Positions 1 to 6,912 of a stretch of DNA of 9,097 nt are shown here, piece by piece. The stretch covers positions 1-9,097 of the forward strand of contig ONUQ01000208.1 in the NCBI GenBank assembly GCA_900321055.1. The letters run 5' to 3'. Both the position numbers and the translations under genes were made by a program. Position 1 is the first letter of the stretch; each line of letters begins with the position of its first letter. The DNA is from an uncultured Elusimicrobia bacterium. GTDB taxonomy: Bacteria > Elusimicrobiota > Endomicrobiia > Endomicrobiales > Endomicrobiaceae. The notes under the pieces are model-generated. The model was not told where the DNA came from. It did not search any database and saw only the letters and a program-made list of their open reading frames with translations.

Positions 1-2145
1 TACTATTTTTCCGTTTGCTCCTATTCTTTCATTAATATTTAATACACTATTATTGTCTTCTGATGTTATTCTGTCGTTAAATATTATTTGTGTTTTTTCA
101 CCTGCCCATAAGTTTATTGTTCCGTTTTTATCATGGATTGCATTTGACTCTCCGTTTGCCTTATTTCCGATAAATATCATTATTCTTTTTGATACTAAAT
201 TGAGTGTGCTGTTTTCATTATAAATTGCTCCGCCTTTAGCATTGTCACCATTTGCACTGTTGGAACTAAAGATTATATTATCTCCTGTTATTGTCATTGT
301 GGAACCGGTATAATTATAAATTGCTCCGCCTGTATTGGATGTAGTGTTTGAATTAAAACTTATCTTTTTAGCACTGATTGTCATTATAGAACCGATATAA
401 TTATTAATTGCTCCTCCATTACTACCTGTTGTATTGTATTTAAATTCTACATTTTCTCCCATTATTTCCATTGTGGCATTTTCAGCATTACTAACGGCTC
501 CACCTAATTGTCCTGAACTATTAGAACTAAATATTATATTTTTTCCAATCATCATCATTTGCGAATAGTCATAGTTATCAAATACTCCGCCATAAGCATT
601 TGCAGTGTTGGATTCAAATAACATATTGTCTATTGTCATTTTCATTTTGGAATGTTTTGAATTACTGATGGCTCCTCCTGCCTGACCTGCACTATTAGAA
701 CTAAAATTTATATTTTTTCCGGATATGGTAATGTCTGTTTCAGCATAATTATCAATTGCTCCGCCATATTTTTGTGCTTTGTTTGAACTAAACAGCATTG
801 TTCCTGTAGCACTTATTGTCATTGTGGAACCGTAATTACTAATTCCTCCTCCATAATTTGCAGTATTTGAACTAAAATCCATATCCGTAGCATTTAGTAG
901 CATGGCAGAGTTATTATTGTAAACTGCTCCGCCACCGTTGTCTCCACTCGCATTATTTAAACCAAAAACTATTTTTTTCCCTTTTATTTCCATTTTGGAG
1001 TTAATATCATTAGATATTGCTCCTCCATCTGTTCCTGCCGTATTTAAATTAAAAATTATATTATTTCCTATTATTGTCATTGATGCCGTATTGTTAGTAT
1101 TAGAAATTGCTCCCCCGTAAGAGCCTGCTGTATTAGAACTAAATGTTATGTTTTCTATATTATTCATAATAAACACATCTTCATTACGAATAGCTCCTCC
1201 ATCTGTTCCTGCCATGTTATTTTGAAATTCTATATTTTTCCCTTCTATTTCGGTTTTAGCACGATAATTAAAAATTGCTCCTGCAGCACTGTTCTCAGAT
1301 TTATTGTAACTAAAAACTATATTATTTTCTCCTTTTATGATTAACTCTCCGCTTCCATTATTGGCAGAAGCTGAGCCGTCATTGACAATTGCTCCGCCGG
1401 CATCGGTTGCTTTGTTATAGCTAAAAACTATATCTTTACCTTCTATGGTAATTCTTATTTCATCATCAGAAAACTCATTATAAACAGCTCCGCCTTTTCC
1501 GGTTACCGTATTTGAACTGAATTCTATTTTTTCTCCTTTTATTTCCATTGCAGAGTTGATATTGTACACTGCTCCGCCTTTTTCATTTGCTGTATTTAAA
1601 CTAAATTCTATTTTTTTTCCATCAATTTCCATAATATAACCATCATTATAAATAGCCCCGCCCCAACTACTTGCACTGTTGGAACTAAAGATTACATTAT
1701 CTCCCGTTATTGTCATTGTGGAACCGAAACTATAAATAGCCCCGCCCCAACTACTTGCACTATTGGAACTAAAGATTATATTATCTCCGCTTATTGCCAT
1801 TGTGGAACCGGTATGATAAATTGCTCCTCCTTTGTTTGCACTGTTAGAACTAAAGGTTACTCCGTCAGTTATAGTTGTTTTACCTTCGTTATATATCGCT
1901 CCACCACTACCGCCGTTAGTCGATTCATTATTTACAAATGTTGATGAAATTATTGTTAAATCTCCGGTTTCCGTAACTTTAAAAACTCCTCCGTCATTTA
2001 TATCTGAATTATTTTCATAACTTTGATTTTCTACCGTAGAAGAGCCACTTATTACCTGATGTTCTGCCAACACAACTTCCGATAACAACAATTGAATACT
2101 ACAAACTACTGCCAAGACTAACACAACCGAAAAAAATTTCTTCAT
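1..2145 (-). CDS. Exported polymorphic-membrane-protein-like repeat protein (N-terminal 715 residues; 3' end outside window)
   Basis: The frame is open from an ATG at 2145 to the window edge, with no stop in 715 codons. The ATG follows a strong GGGGG Shine-Dalgarno (2150-2154, 4-nt spacer). Residues 1-27 form a signal peptide: MKKFF start, hydrophobic core, likely cleavage after VLA at 25-27. From about residue 81 to 640 there are 20 units carrying GGA[IV] or a close variant (for example at 81, 106, 134, 162, 190, 218, 344, 461, 548, 606, 638), each followed by an FSSN-like FxxN motif. Spacing is mostly 28-29 residues. This is the hallmark of chlamydial Pmp repeats, which fold as a parallel beta-helix passenger in type V autotransporters. 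The visible mature part has no proline and no cysteine and is rich in Asn, Ser and Gly. It is probably a surface adhesin. The beta-barrel or other anchor that would prove an autotransporter is not in view, so a secreted beta-helix protein with another anchor remains possible. Confidence 0.8.
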   Translation of the reverse strand, partial: MKKFFSVVLVLAVVCSIQLLLSEVVLAEHQVISGSSTVENQSYENNSDINDGGVFKVTETGDLTIISSTFVNNESTNGGSGGAIYNEGKTTITDGVTFSSNSANKGGAIYHTGSTMAISGDNIIFSSNSASSWGGAIYSFGSTMTITGDNVIFSSNSASSWGGAIYNDGYIMEIDGKKIEFSLNTANEKGGAVYNINSAMEIKGEKIEFSSNTVTGKGGAVYNEFSDDEIRITIEGKDIVFSYNKATDAGGAIVNDGSASANNGSGELIIKGENNIVFSYNKSENSAAGAIFNYRAKTEIEGKNIEFQNNMAGTDGGAIRNEDVFIMNNIENITFSSNTAGSYGGAISNTNNTASMTIIGNNIIFNLNTAGTDGGAISNDINSKMEIKGKKIVFGLNNASGDNGGGAVYNNNSAMLLNATDMDFSSNTANYGGGISNYGSTMTISATGTMLFSSNKAQKYGGAIDNYAETDITISGKNINFSSNSAGQAGGAISNSKHSKMKMTIDNMLFESNTANAYGGVFDNYDYSQMMMIGKNIIFSSNSSGQLGGAVSNAENATMEIMGENVEFKYNTTGSNGGAINNYIGSIMTISAKKISFNSNTTSNTGGAIYNYTGSTMTITGDNIIFSSNSANGDNAKGGAIYNENSTLNLVSKRIMIFIGNKANGESNAIHDKNGTINLWAGEKTQIIFNDRITSEDNNSVLNINERIGANGKIV
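252..307 (-). repeat. Dispersed copy of a 56-bp repeat (partner at 1671-1726)
   Basis: Bases 252-307 and 1671-1726 match at 54 of 56 positions by eye. Both encode the same stretch of a repeat unit (GSTMTITGDN followed by FSSNSA). They are direct repeats 1419 bp apart, exactly 473 codons, so recombination between them would delete most of the passenger while keeping the frame. A more diverged third copy lies in the second 84-bp tandem unit. Confidence 0.8.
1647..1814 (-). repeat. Near-perfect tandem 84-bp repeat inside the surface-protein gene
   Basis: Two copies, 1647-1730 and 1731-1814, match at about 75 of their first 80 bases. Each encodes one 28-residue beta-helix unit (SSWGGAIY...STM...ISGDN type). 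Neighbouring units are conserved mainly at protein level, so this pair looks like a recent duplication. Copy number could change in frame by slippage or unequal recombination. Confidence 0.85.
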
Positions 2146-2269
2146 TTTTCCCCCTTTTGTTTTGATTTTAGTTACATACTCTGTTTTTTATTCTTTATTT
2201 TTTTACTATCTCTATCTATACACTAACTTTTTGCCGGTAACGAAAAACAGATTTTTGATTATTTTACAT

Positions 2270-2298
2270 ATTTTATAATAACTATATATGACAATCAA
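2270..2298 (-). promoter_or_regulatory. Candidate sigma-70 promoter of the surface-protein gene
   Basis: On the minus strand TTGATT (2293-2298, 4/6 to consensus) and TAAAAT (2270-2275, 5/6) are separated by 17 nt. Transcription would start near 2263, leaving a leader of about 118 nt. In DNA this AT-rich such matches arise easily by chance, so this is tentative. Confidence 0.35.
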
Positions 2299-2422
2299 GG
2301 AAAAGAATTTGAAGCTTTAAATTTGCTTATCATTCATTTTTATTATTCTATAACCAACAAATTAAATTCTGCTGTAATAAAAAACTTTTAAAATTTATAA
2401 TTTTTACTAAAAAAGACATTCA

Positions 2423-2445
2423 TTTTTAGATACGGTATCTAAAAA
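2423..2445. terminator. Perfect 10-bp inverted repeat, possible weak terminator after ispD
   Basis: TTTTTAGATA (2423-2432), loop CGG, then the exact complement (2436-2445). It lies about 95 bp past the ispD stop. On the minus strand a T-rich run follows a few bases later; on the plus strand TTTT follows directly. The stem has only one G:C pair, so it would be a weak terminator. Its position between ispD and the next promoter fits termination, but a protein-binding operator is also possible. Confidence 0.4.
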
Positions 2446-2539
2446 TTTTACTTATTTTTCAAACGGCAAAACAACTTTAAAGCATCTAAACTTCTCAAAT
2501 ATCACTTCTGTTTCTATATCAACCCGCTCTTCCAATCTT

Positions 2540-3217
2540 CTATTCAGCCGAGTCTCTATTCTTTAAAATATATTTTGCCAACATAAAATCTACAGGTTGT
2601 GTTACTTTAAAATTTTCGTATCCGCCATCAACCAGCATTACTTTTTTACCTAATCTTTCTACTAATTGAGCATCATCCGTAATATTTTCAGATATTTTTT
2701 TGGAATAAACTTTTTTTAATATTTTAGTTTTAAACATCTGCGGAGTTTGAGCTTGCCAAATATTGTTTCTATCTATAGATTTTAAAATATTTTTTCCGTT
2801 TTTAGAAAATTTTATTGTATCTCTTGCCATGCTTGCCGAAATCGCACAATCGTATTTTATGGCACTTTTTAAAACTTCATTTATTATATTTTCGGTAATT
2901 AATGGTCTTGCCGCATCATGAATTGCAACAATATCTATATTATTTTTAACATACTTTAAACCGTTTTGAACGGAGTTATATCTTTCTTTTCCGCCGGAAA
3001 CGATATCTATTTCATAAATTTTTTTATACTTTTGTATTTCTTTTAACTTATATTCGGGAACAACAAGTATAATTTGTTTACAGGTTTTTACTTTCTTAAA
3101 AGCAATAATACTCCATTCAAACATTTTTTTCTTATTCAACAACAAAAATTGCTTTGGTTCTTTTGAACCAAACCGTTTTCCGACACCGCCGGCAACAATT
3201 ATAACCGCAAAATTCAT
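2540..3217 (-). CDS. ispD: 2-C-methyl-D-erythritol 4-phosphate cytidylyltransferase
   Basis: IspD couples CTP to 2-C-methyl-D-erythritol 4-phosphate, the third step of the MEP route to isoprenoids, in the cytosol. At 225 residues the length is normal. Family motifs are complete: the glycine-rich nucleotide loop with Arg15 (GGVGKRF, 10-16), PKQF with Lys22, SGGKERYNSV (74-83), HDAARP (100-105), RDT (132-134), DRN with Arg150, TDDA (180-183) and FKVTQPVD with Lys204 (203-210). Arg15, Lys22, Arg150 and Lys204 correspond to catalytic or substrate-binding residues of the E. coli enzyme. It starts 6 bp after the yacL-like stop. The nearest Shine-Dalgarno-like GGAAA is 12 nt from the ATG, so translation probably depends on coupling to the upstream gene. 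ispF does not follow it. Confidence 0.96.
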   Translation of the reverse strand: MNFAVIIVAGGVGKRFGSKEPKQFLLLNKKKMFEWSIIAFKKVKTCKQIILVVPEYKLKEIQKYKKIYEIDIVSGGKERYNSVQNGLKYVKNNIDIVAIHDAARPLITENIINEVLKSAIKYDCAISASMARDTIKFSKNGKNILKSIDRNNIWQAQTPQMFKTKILKKVYSKKISENITDDAQLVERLGKKVMLVDGGYENFKVTQPVDFMLAKYILKNRDSAE

Positions 3218-3223
3218 ATTTAT

Positions 3224-3952
3224 TTACAGTTTCCTCTTTTCTAAAATATCTTCGTTTGGTATTCTTCCAAACAACATTTTATTATCGGAAGAATGTAACA
3301 TTGATGTTATTTTTAAAACAACTCTTTTACCTATAAAATTTTTTCCGTTTTCCGCAACAACCGTAGTTCCGTCATCCAAAAAACCTATTGCCTGATTTTT
3401 TTCTTTACCTTCTTTTACCAGAAATATTGTAATTTTATGTCCGGGTAAAACCGTTGGCTTCAATCTTTCATATAAATCATTTAAGTCCACTACTTTTATC
3501 CCTTGCATTACAGATATTTTATTTAGATTAAAATTAACCGTAACGATTTTTGCATCTAAAGATTTTGCCAATTTGATAATTTTAAAATCCGAAGATTTTA
3601 TATTAAAATAATTTTTATATAAAATTTTAACTTTTTTATTTTGTTTGATTTTATCTAAATTATTTTCTAATTGTTTATCTTGTAAACTTTCTATTTGTTT
3701 TTCTATTTCTTTTATTACAAATCCGGGAAGCAAAAATTGTTGATATAAATTAGAATTTATAAAATCTATAATTCTGGAATCCCCAATAACCGTAGTATCT
3801 AATAAAGCAAAATCTTTTCTTTTATTATTTTTCATTAGAACAAATAACAATACAGATAAAGAATACGAAATTACTATTGCATTTATTGTATTAGAAACCA
3901 AGAAATATATAATTGCGGGACAAACTACAAATAACATAAGAGATACTAACAT
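3224..3952 (-). CDS. Membrane-anchored PIN-TRAM domain protein, YacL-like
   Basis: The 242 residues comprise two hydrophobic segments (about 3-19 and 23-40), a PIN nuclease-like domain (about 48-160) and a C-terminal TRAM domain (about 168-230). PIN features are LLDTTVIGDSR with Asp52 and Asp59, Glu82/Glu84 in GFVIKEIE, Asp122, and FNLNK (141-145) followed by QG. The TRAM part carries GKEKNQAIGFLDDGT (182-196) and IGKRV (207-211), very like B. subtilis YacL. PIN domains are Mg-dependent RNases and TRAM binds RNA; the role of the YacL family is unknown. B. subtilis YacL is about 360 residues with a larger membrane part, so this version is shortened at its N-terminus. Asn140 sits where the family usually has Asp (TND-F-N-L-N becomes TVN-F-N-L-N), which could weaken metal binding. 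A GGGG ribosome site at 3958-3961 overlaps the end of aroE, and ispD follows, a linkage also known from Bacillus. Confidence 0.88.
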   Translation of the reverse strand: MLVSLMLFVVCPAIIYFLVSNTINAIVISYSLSVLLFVLMKNNKRKDFALLDTTVIGDSRIIDFINSNLYQQFLLPGFVIKEIEKQIESLQDKQLENNLDKIKQNKKVKILYKNYFNIKSSDFKIIKLAKSLDAKIVTVNFNLNKISVMQGIKVVDLNDLYERLKPTVLPGHKITIFLVKEGKEKNQAIGFLDDGTTVVAENGKNFIGKRVVLKITSMLHSSDNKMLFGRIPNEDILEKRKL

Positions 3953-3954
3953 TT

Positions 3955-4791
3955 TTACCCCATATATTTGTTAATAAGTTTTAAAGTGTTTTTTGTTTCA
4001 GGAAAAAAACCTATCCATTTCTCAAAAGAAACTGCACCCTGATATATCAACATTCCTTCACCCGAGAAATATTTTATTTTATTTTTTAATGCAAACTTTT
4101 TAAAAGGAGTAAGTTTATTATAAATAATATCATAAAAAACCATATTTTGTTTAAATTTTGTTATTTCAAAAGGAAGTTTATCATCTTTTTTCATTCCGCA
4201 TGTAGAACAATTTACTAAGCAATCAATATCTTTTAACATATCTTTAGAAATTTTTTTTATATCTATAACCGAAATATTTTTATATTTTTGTAAAACTAAC
4301 TTAGCTTTAGCAATAGTTCTTGAAGTTAAATATATTTTTTTTACTTTCAATTTGTTTAAAGCATATAAAATTGCTTTTGATGCTCCGCCTGCACCAACAA
4401 CCAAAACTTGTTTATTTTGTAAATTTACATTTTTACATTTCAAATCTTCAATAAATCCTAACCAATCCGTATTGTACCCGTACAATTTATTATCTTTATT
4501 TACTATTGTATTTACACTACCAATCTTTTTTGCATCCAAATCTATTTTATCAAGATATTTCATTACTTCAACTTTATACGGAACCGTTACATTTACACCG
4601 ACAATATTTAAAGATTTAATTGATTCAATCGCAGATTTTAAATTTTGCGGAAAAATATTGAATGCAAGATATAAATAGTTTAATTTATGTTTTTTAAACC
4701 AACCGTTATGCATTACCGGAGATAAGGAATGAGAAATAGGATTTCCAAATATCCCAACGATTTTAGTATCTGACAATATATTTTTTTGCAT
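3955..4791 (-). CDS. aroE: Shikimate dehydrogenase (NADP+)
   Basis: AroE reduces 3-dehydroshikimate to shikimate with NADPH in the chorismate pathway. At 278 residues its length is typical. The N-terminal substrate domain has GNPISHSLSP (16-25), VNVTVPYK with catalytic Lys73, GSVNT (91-95) and YNTDW with catalytic Asp109. The nucleotide-binding domain has the GAGGAS loop (133-138) and Ser157-Arg158, where NADP-specific members place a basic residue for the 2'-phosphate. The C-terminal GMLIYQGA (246-253) contains the substrate-contacting Gln251. The usual NAT-x-GM motif reads NCSTCGM (194-200), a mild variant. It is the first gene of the aroE - yacL-like - ispD cluster, with a 2-bp gap to the next gene. 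The Shine-Dalgarno is weak (AGAG about 5 nt before the ATG). Confidence 0.96.
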   Translation of the reverse strand: MQKNILSDTKIVGIFGNPISHSLSPVMHNGWFKKHKLNYLYLAFNIFPQNLKSAIESIKSLNIVGVNVTVPYKVEVMKYLDKIDLDAKKIGSVNTIVNKDNKLYGYNTDWLGFIEDLKCKNVNLQNKQVLVVGAGGASKAILYALNKLKVKKIYLTSRTIAKAKLVLQKYKNISVIDIKKISKDMLKDIDCLVNCSTCGMKKDDKLPFEITKFKQNMVFYDIIYNKLTPFKKFALKNKIKYFSGEGMLIYQGAVSFEKWIGFFPETKNTLKLINKYMG

Positions 4792-4835
4792 ATAAACTCT
4801 ATCCTGTTTTTATTACATTGTATAAACACTTATAA

Positions 4836-4864
4836 ATTTAATCTAATCATAAAAATCAAATCAA
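4836..4864 (-). promoter_or_regulatory. Candidate promoter upstream of aroE
   Basis: In the 106-bp gap after obgE, TTGATT (4859-4864) and TTAAAT (4836-4841) are spaced by 17 nt on the minus strand, each matching 4/6 of consensus. No clear hairpin terminator lies after obgE, so read-through from the rplU operon is equally possible. Confidence 0.25.
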
Positions 4865-4897
4865 AAACAGAAAAACAATAAAGATAAGTTTTAAATA

Positions 4898-6151
4898 TTA
4901 TTTTGTGTAGTCAAACTCAAAGTTGCCAATTCTAACAGTATCTCCAACCTTACACCCTTTTTCTTCCAATGCAATATCAACACCCATTTTTTTTAATATA
5001 TTTTGAAACCTTCTTAAAGCTTCATCTTCATTAAACTTTGTCATTTCAGCCAAAACTTCTATTTTTTTACCGCTGATAACAAAAATACCGTATTCATCAA
5101 TATCTATCTTAAAATCCGGCTCATAAATATATTTTTTTATAGGAACAGATTCTATATCTTCTTCTTTTACGGGAAGTTCTACCAATTTTGCCAGTTCCGA
5201 CAACAATTTATCTATCCCTTCTTTTGACACATTGGATATACTAAAAATTTTTTTATTTTTTATATTCTTTTTAAATTTTTCTATATTTTGACCGCAATCA
5301 CAAACATCTGTTTTATTTAAGGCAATAACAGTATGTTTCTTTGATAAAAATTTTGAATATTGTTTTAATTCTTTATTTAATATTTTGTAAACTTCATACG
5401 GATCTAGTCCGTCAAAACCGCTAACATCTATCATATATAATAAAACTTTTGTTCTTTTTATATGCCTTAAAAATTCAAGACCTAACCCTTTACCAAAACT
5501 TGCGCCTTCAATAATTCCGGGAATATCCGCAATTACAATTTGTTTATCATTTAAAGATACAACCCCTAAATTCGGTTCAAGTGTTGTAAACGGATAATCT
5601 GCTATTTTCGGTCTTGCCGAACTTATAACGGATAAAAAAGTTGATTTTCCTGCATTGGGGAAACCTACCAAACCAACATCTGCTATTAATCTTAACTCCA
5701 ACTCTATTTCTGCTTCTTCACCCGGTTCACCTTTTTCTGCAATTCGCGGAACAGTATGTTTTTGGGTTTTAAAAGCAGAGTTTCCTCTACCGCCTCTACC
5801 GCCTTTTGCAACTAAAACTTTTTGACCTTCTTCTTTTAAATCTGCAAATAATTCATTATTTTTATATATTAATGTTCCCAATGGAACTTTTATAACTAAA
5901 TCTTTACCGTACTTTCCATATTTATTTGCACTTTCACCCCTGCTACCGTTTTCCGCAAAAAATTTAGGTCTGTAAGACAAATCCAACAAAGTTGATTTCT
6001 TTGTATCTGTCTCTATATAAATATCTCCACCCTTTCCGCCGTTGCCACCATCCGGGCCTCCAAGAGGAACGAATTTTTCTCTTCTAAAAGAAATACAGCC
6101 GTCGCCACCGCGACCGGCTGTAATAAATATCTTCGCTTTGTCTATAAACAT
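4898..6151 (-). CDS. obgE: Obg GTPase, ribosome assembly factor
   Basis: Obg is an essential GTPase that binds the large ribosomal subunit late in assembly and links growth to stress signals. The 417 residues show all three domains. The glycine-rich Obg fold spans 1-158, with GRGGDG (13-18), GGPDGGNGGKGG (31-42) and GGRGGRGN (117-124). The G domain has G1 GFPNAGKST (163-171), switch YPFTT (186-190), G3 DIPG (209-212) and G4 NKTD (279-282), with a G5 region near SISN (304-307). A C-terminal OCT domain (about 342-415) begins YEPDF and ends with GDTVRIGNFEFDY. Having OCT is common but not universal in the family. The start is supported by AAGGA 5 nt upstream, overlapping the rpmA stop. It is third in the rplU-rpmA-obgE operon, a widely conserved arrangement. 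Confidence 0.98.
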   Translation of the reverse strand: MFIDKAKIFITAGRGGDGCISFRREKFVPLGGPDGGNGGKGGDIYIETDTKKSTLLDLSYRPKFFAENGSRGESANKYGKYGKDLVIKVPLGTLIYKNNELFADLKEEGQKVLVAKGGRGGRGNSAFKTQKHTVPRIAEKGEPGEEAEIELELRLIADVGLVGFPNAGKSTFLSVISSARPKIADYPFTTLEPNLGVVSLNDKQIVIADIPGIIEGASFGKGLGLEFLRHIKRTKVLLYMIDVSGFDGLDPYEVYKILNKELKQYSKFLSKKHTVIALNKTDVCDCGQNIEKFKKNIKNKKIFSISNVSKEGIDKLLSELAKLVELPVKEEDIESVPIKKYIYEPDFKIDIDEYGIFVISGKKIEVLAEMTKFNEDEALRRFQNILKKMGVDIALEEKGCKVGDTVRIGNFEFDYTK

Positions 6152-6158
6152 ATTATCC

Positions 6159-6419
6159 TTAGTTTGCAGAAGGTTCTACATTAACAAAACATCTGTCTCC
6201 TGCTCTTCTGATAAACTTTACCGTTCCGGCAACTTTTGCAAACAAAGTATTATCTTTTCCCATACCTACATTTGTTCCGGGATGAAACTTTGTTCCTCTC
6301 TGTCTTACAATGATTGCACCTGCTTGTGCAAATTGATCACCATATATTTTTACACCTAACCTTTTACCTTGAGAATCTCTACCATTACTAGTTGATCCCT
6401 GTCCTTTTACATGTGCCAT
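6159..6419 (-). CDS. rpmA: 50S ribosomal protein L27
   Basis: Eighty-six residues, the usual length. The N-terminus [16 protein letters not shown] and the core [15 protein letters not shown] (35-49) are diagnostic. L27 sits in the 50S subunit, with its N-terminal tail reaching the peptidyl-transferase centre. There is no N-terminal extension of the kind cleaved by the Prp protease in Firmicutes and Fusobacteria, which argues against those groups. An AGGAG Shine-Dalgarno lies in the 21-bp gap after rplU, and the stop is 7 bp before obgE, so the three genes are surely co-transcribed. Confidence 0.98.
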   Translation of the reverse strand: MAHVKGQGSTSNGRDSQGKRLGVKIYGDQFAQAGAIIVRQRGTKFHPGTNVGMGKDNTLFAKVAGTVKFIRRAGDRCFVNVEPSAN

Positions 6420-6440
6420 TTTTCTCTCCTAAAAAAACTC

Positions 6441-6755
6441 TTAAGCCTTAATATCAACTACTTCAATTTCCGTAACATACTGCCTATGCCCTTGCAATTT
6501 TGTGTACCCTGTTTTTGCTTTTTTCTTAAAAACAATAATCTTAGGCAATCTTTTTTGTGCAACAACCTTAGCTACAACTTGAGCACCGGCAATTGTCGGT
6601 GTTCCAACCGTTGCTTTGTCTCCGTCAGCAATCATTAAAACCTGATCTAACACAACTTCTTTTCCAACTTCCGCTTCATCAAGTTTTTCAATAACTACAT
6701 TTAAACCTTTTTCTACTTTATACTGCTTTCCACCCGTCATTACTATTGCATACAT
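6441..6755 (-). CDS. rplU: 50S ribosomal protein L21
   Basis: L21 binds 23S rRNA in the large subunit. The 104-residue product begins MYAIVMTGGKQYKV, aligned with the E. coli start MYAVFQSGGKQ, and contains LMIADGD and the conserved GHRQYVTEIEV near the C-terminus. An in-frame ATG two codons upstream (6761) was not chosen: the GGGAG ribosome site at 6765-6769 is only 3 nt from it but 9 nt from the ATG at 6755, and L21 proteins start with MYA. It is first in the rplU-rpmA-obgE operon, directly behind a promoter with a consensus -35 box. Confidence 0.97.
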   Translation of the reverse strand: MYAIVMTGGKQYKVEKGLNVVIEKLDEAEVGKEVVLDQVLMIADGDKATVGTPTIAGAQVVAKVVAQKRLPKIIVFKKKAKTGYTKLQGHRQYVTEIEVVDIKA

Positions 6756-6764
6756 TTTCATTTA

Positions 6765-6769
6765 CTCCC
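6765..6769 (-). promoter_or_regulatory. Ribosome binding site deciding the rplU start
   Basis: GGGAG on the minus strand. The spacer is 9 nt to the ATG at 6755 and 3 nt to the ATG at 6761, favouring the downstream codon. Confidence 0.75.
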
Positions 6770-6796
6770 ATTGACTTGCTTCTTTATAATCTGTAT

Positions 6797-6825
6797 AATC
6801 TACAAAAATAAATTAAATATGTCAA
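6797..6825 (-). promoter_or_regulatory. rplU: Sigma-70 type promoter of rplU-rpmA-obgE
   Basis: On the minus strand a perfect TTGACA (6820-6825) is followed after exactly 17 nt by TAGATT (6797-6802, 4/6). Transcription would begin near 6790, giving a leader of about 35 nt. That is too short for a structured L21 autoregulatory leader. This is the best promoter match in the window and fits a strongly expressed ribosomal operon. Confidence 0.7.
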
Positions 6826-6900
6826 GATTATTATAAATTGCATATTATAAATCAGTCAAAATCAATATACTTTTTATAGTATCCGTATTTAATAGTTATG

Positions 6901-6906
6901 AGAGGA
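6901..6906 (+). promoter_or_regulatory. Ribosome binding site deciding the aminotransferase start
   Basis: AGAGGA lies 6 nt before the ATG at 6913. An in-frame ATG at 6898 directly precedes this site and has no ribosome site of its own, so it is probably not the start. Upstream, TATACT (6866-6871) and TATAGT (6875-6880) are possible -10 boxes, but neither has a good -35 partner. Confidence 0.7.
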
Positions 6907-6912
6907 TTAATT

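Larger units (their letters stand above)
2146..2539. other. 394-bp intergenic region between ispD and the surface-protein gene
   Basis: No convincing gene is present. On the minus strand the region holds, in order of transcription, the end of a 36-codon open frame overlapping the ispD stop (2452-2562), a perfect inverted repeat (2423-2445), a candidate promoter (2270-2298), and a purine-rich leader of about 115 nt ending in the Shine-Dalgarno of the repeat-protein gene. An ispF gene, often found next to ispD, is absent here. Confidence 0.7.

Noticed and set aside
2..15. Lipoprotein signal in the repeat protein (Cys15 in its N-terminus)
   Set aside because: Residues before Cys15 read AVV, not a lipobox with small residue at -1, and a better signal-peptidase I site lies at residue 27. 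Coordinates here are residue numbers of the protein at 1-2145.
938..2020. Plus-strand open frames opposite the repeat protein (938-1120 and 1832-2020)
   Set aside because: They are antisense shadows of the repeat gene: their repeated IAPP-type residues are the complement of the GGA units, and no ribosome site precedes them.
1..2145. CRISPR array or non-coding satellite, suggested by the regular DNA repeats
   Set aside because: Repeat period is a multiple of three in the tandem pair, the frame is open throughout, and variation follows a protein motif; there is no constant repeat with unique spacers.
4352..4678. 108-codon plus-strand open frame inside aroE
   Set aside because: It lies wholly opposite conserved aroE codons, has no ribosome site and resembles no known family.
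6042..6638. Plus-strand open frames opposite obgE, rpmA and rplU (6042-6359, 6411-6638)
   Set aside because: They are antisense to highly conserved ribosomal and Obg genes, with low-complexity Cys/Ser/Phe-rich products typical of shadows.
6898..6912. Upstream ATG as the aminotransferase start
   Set aside because: It would place the AGAGGA ribosome site inside the coding sequence and add MRGLI, which the family lacks.
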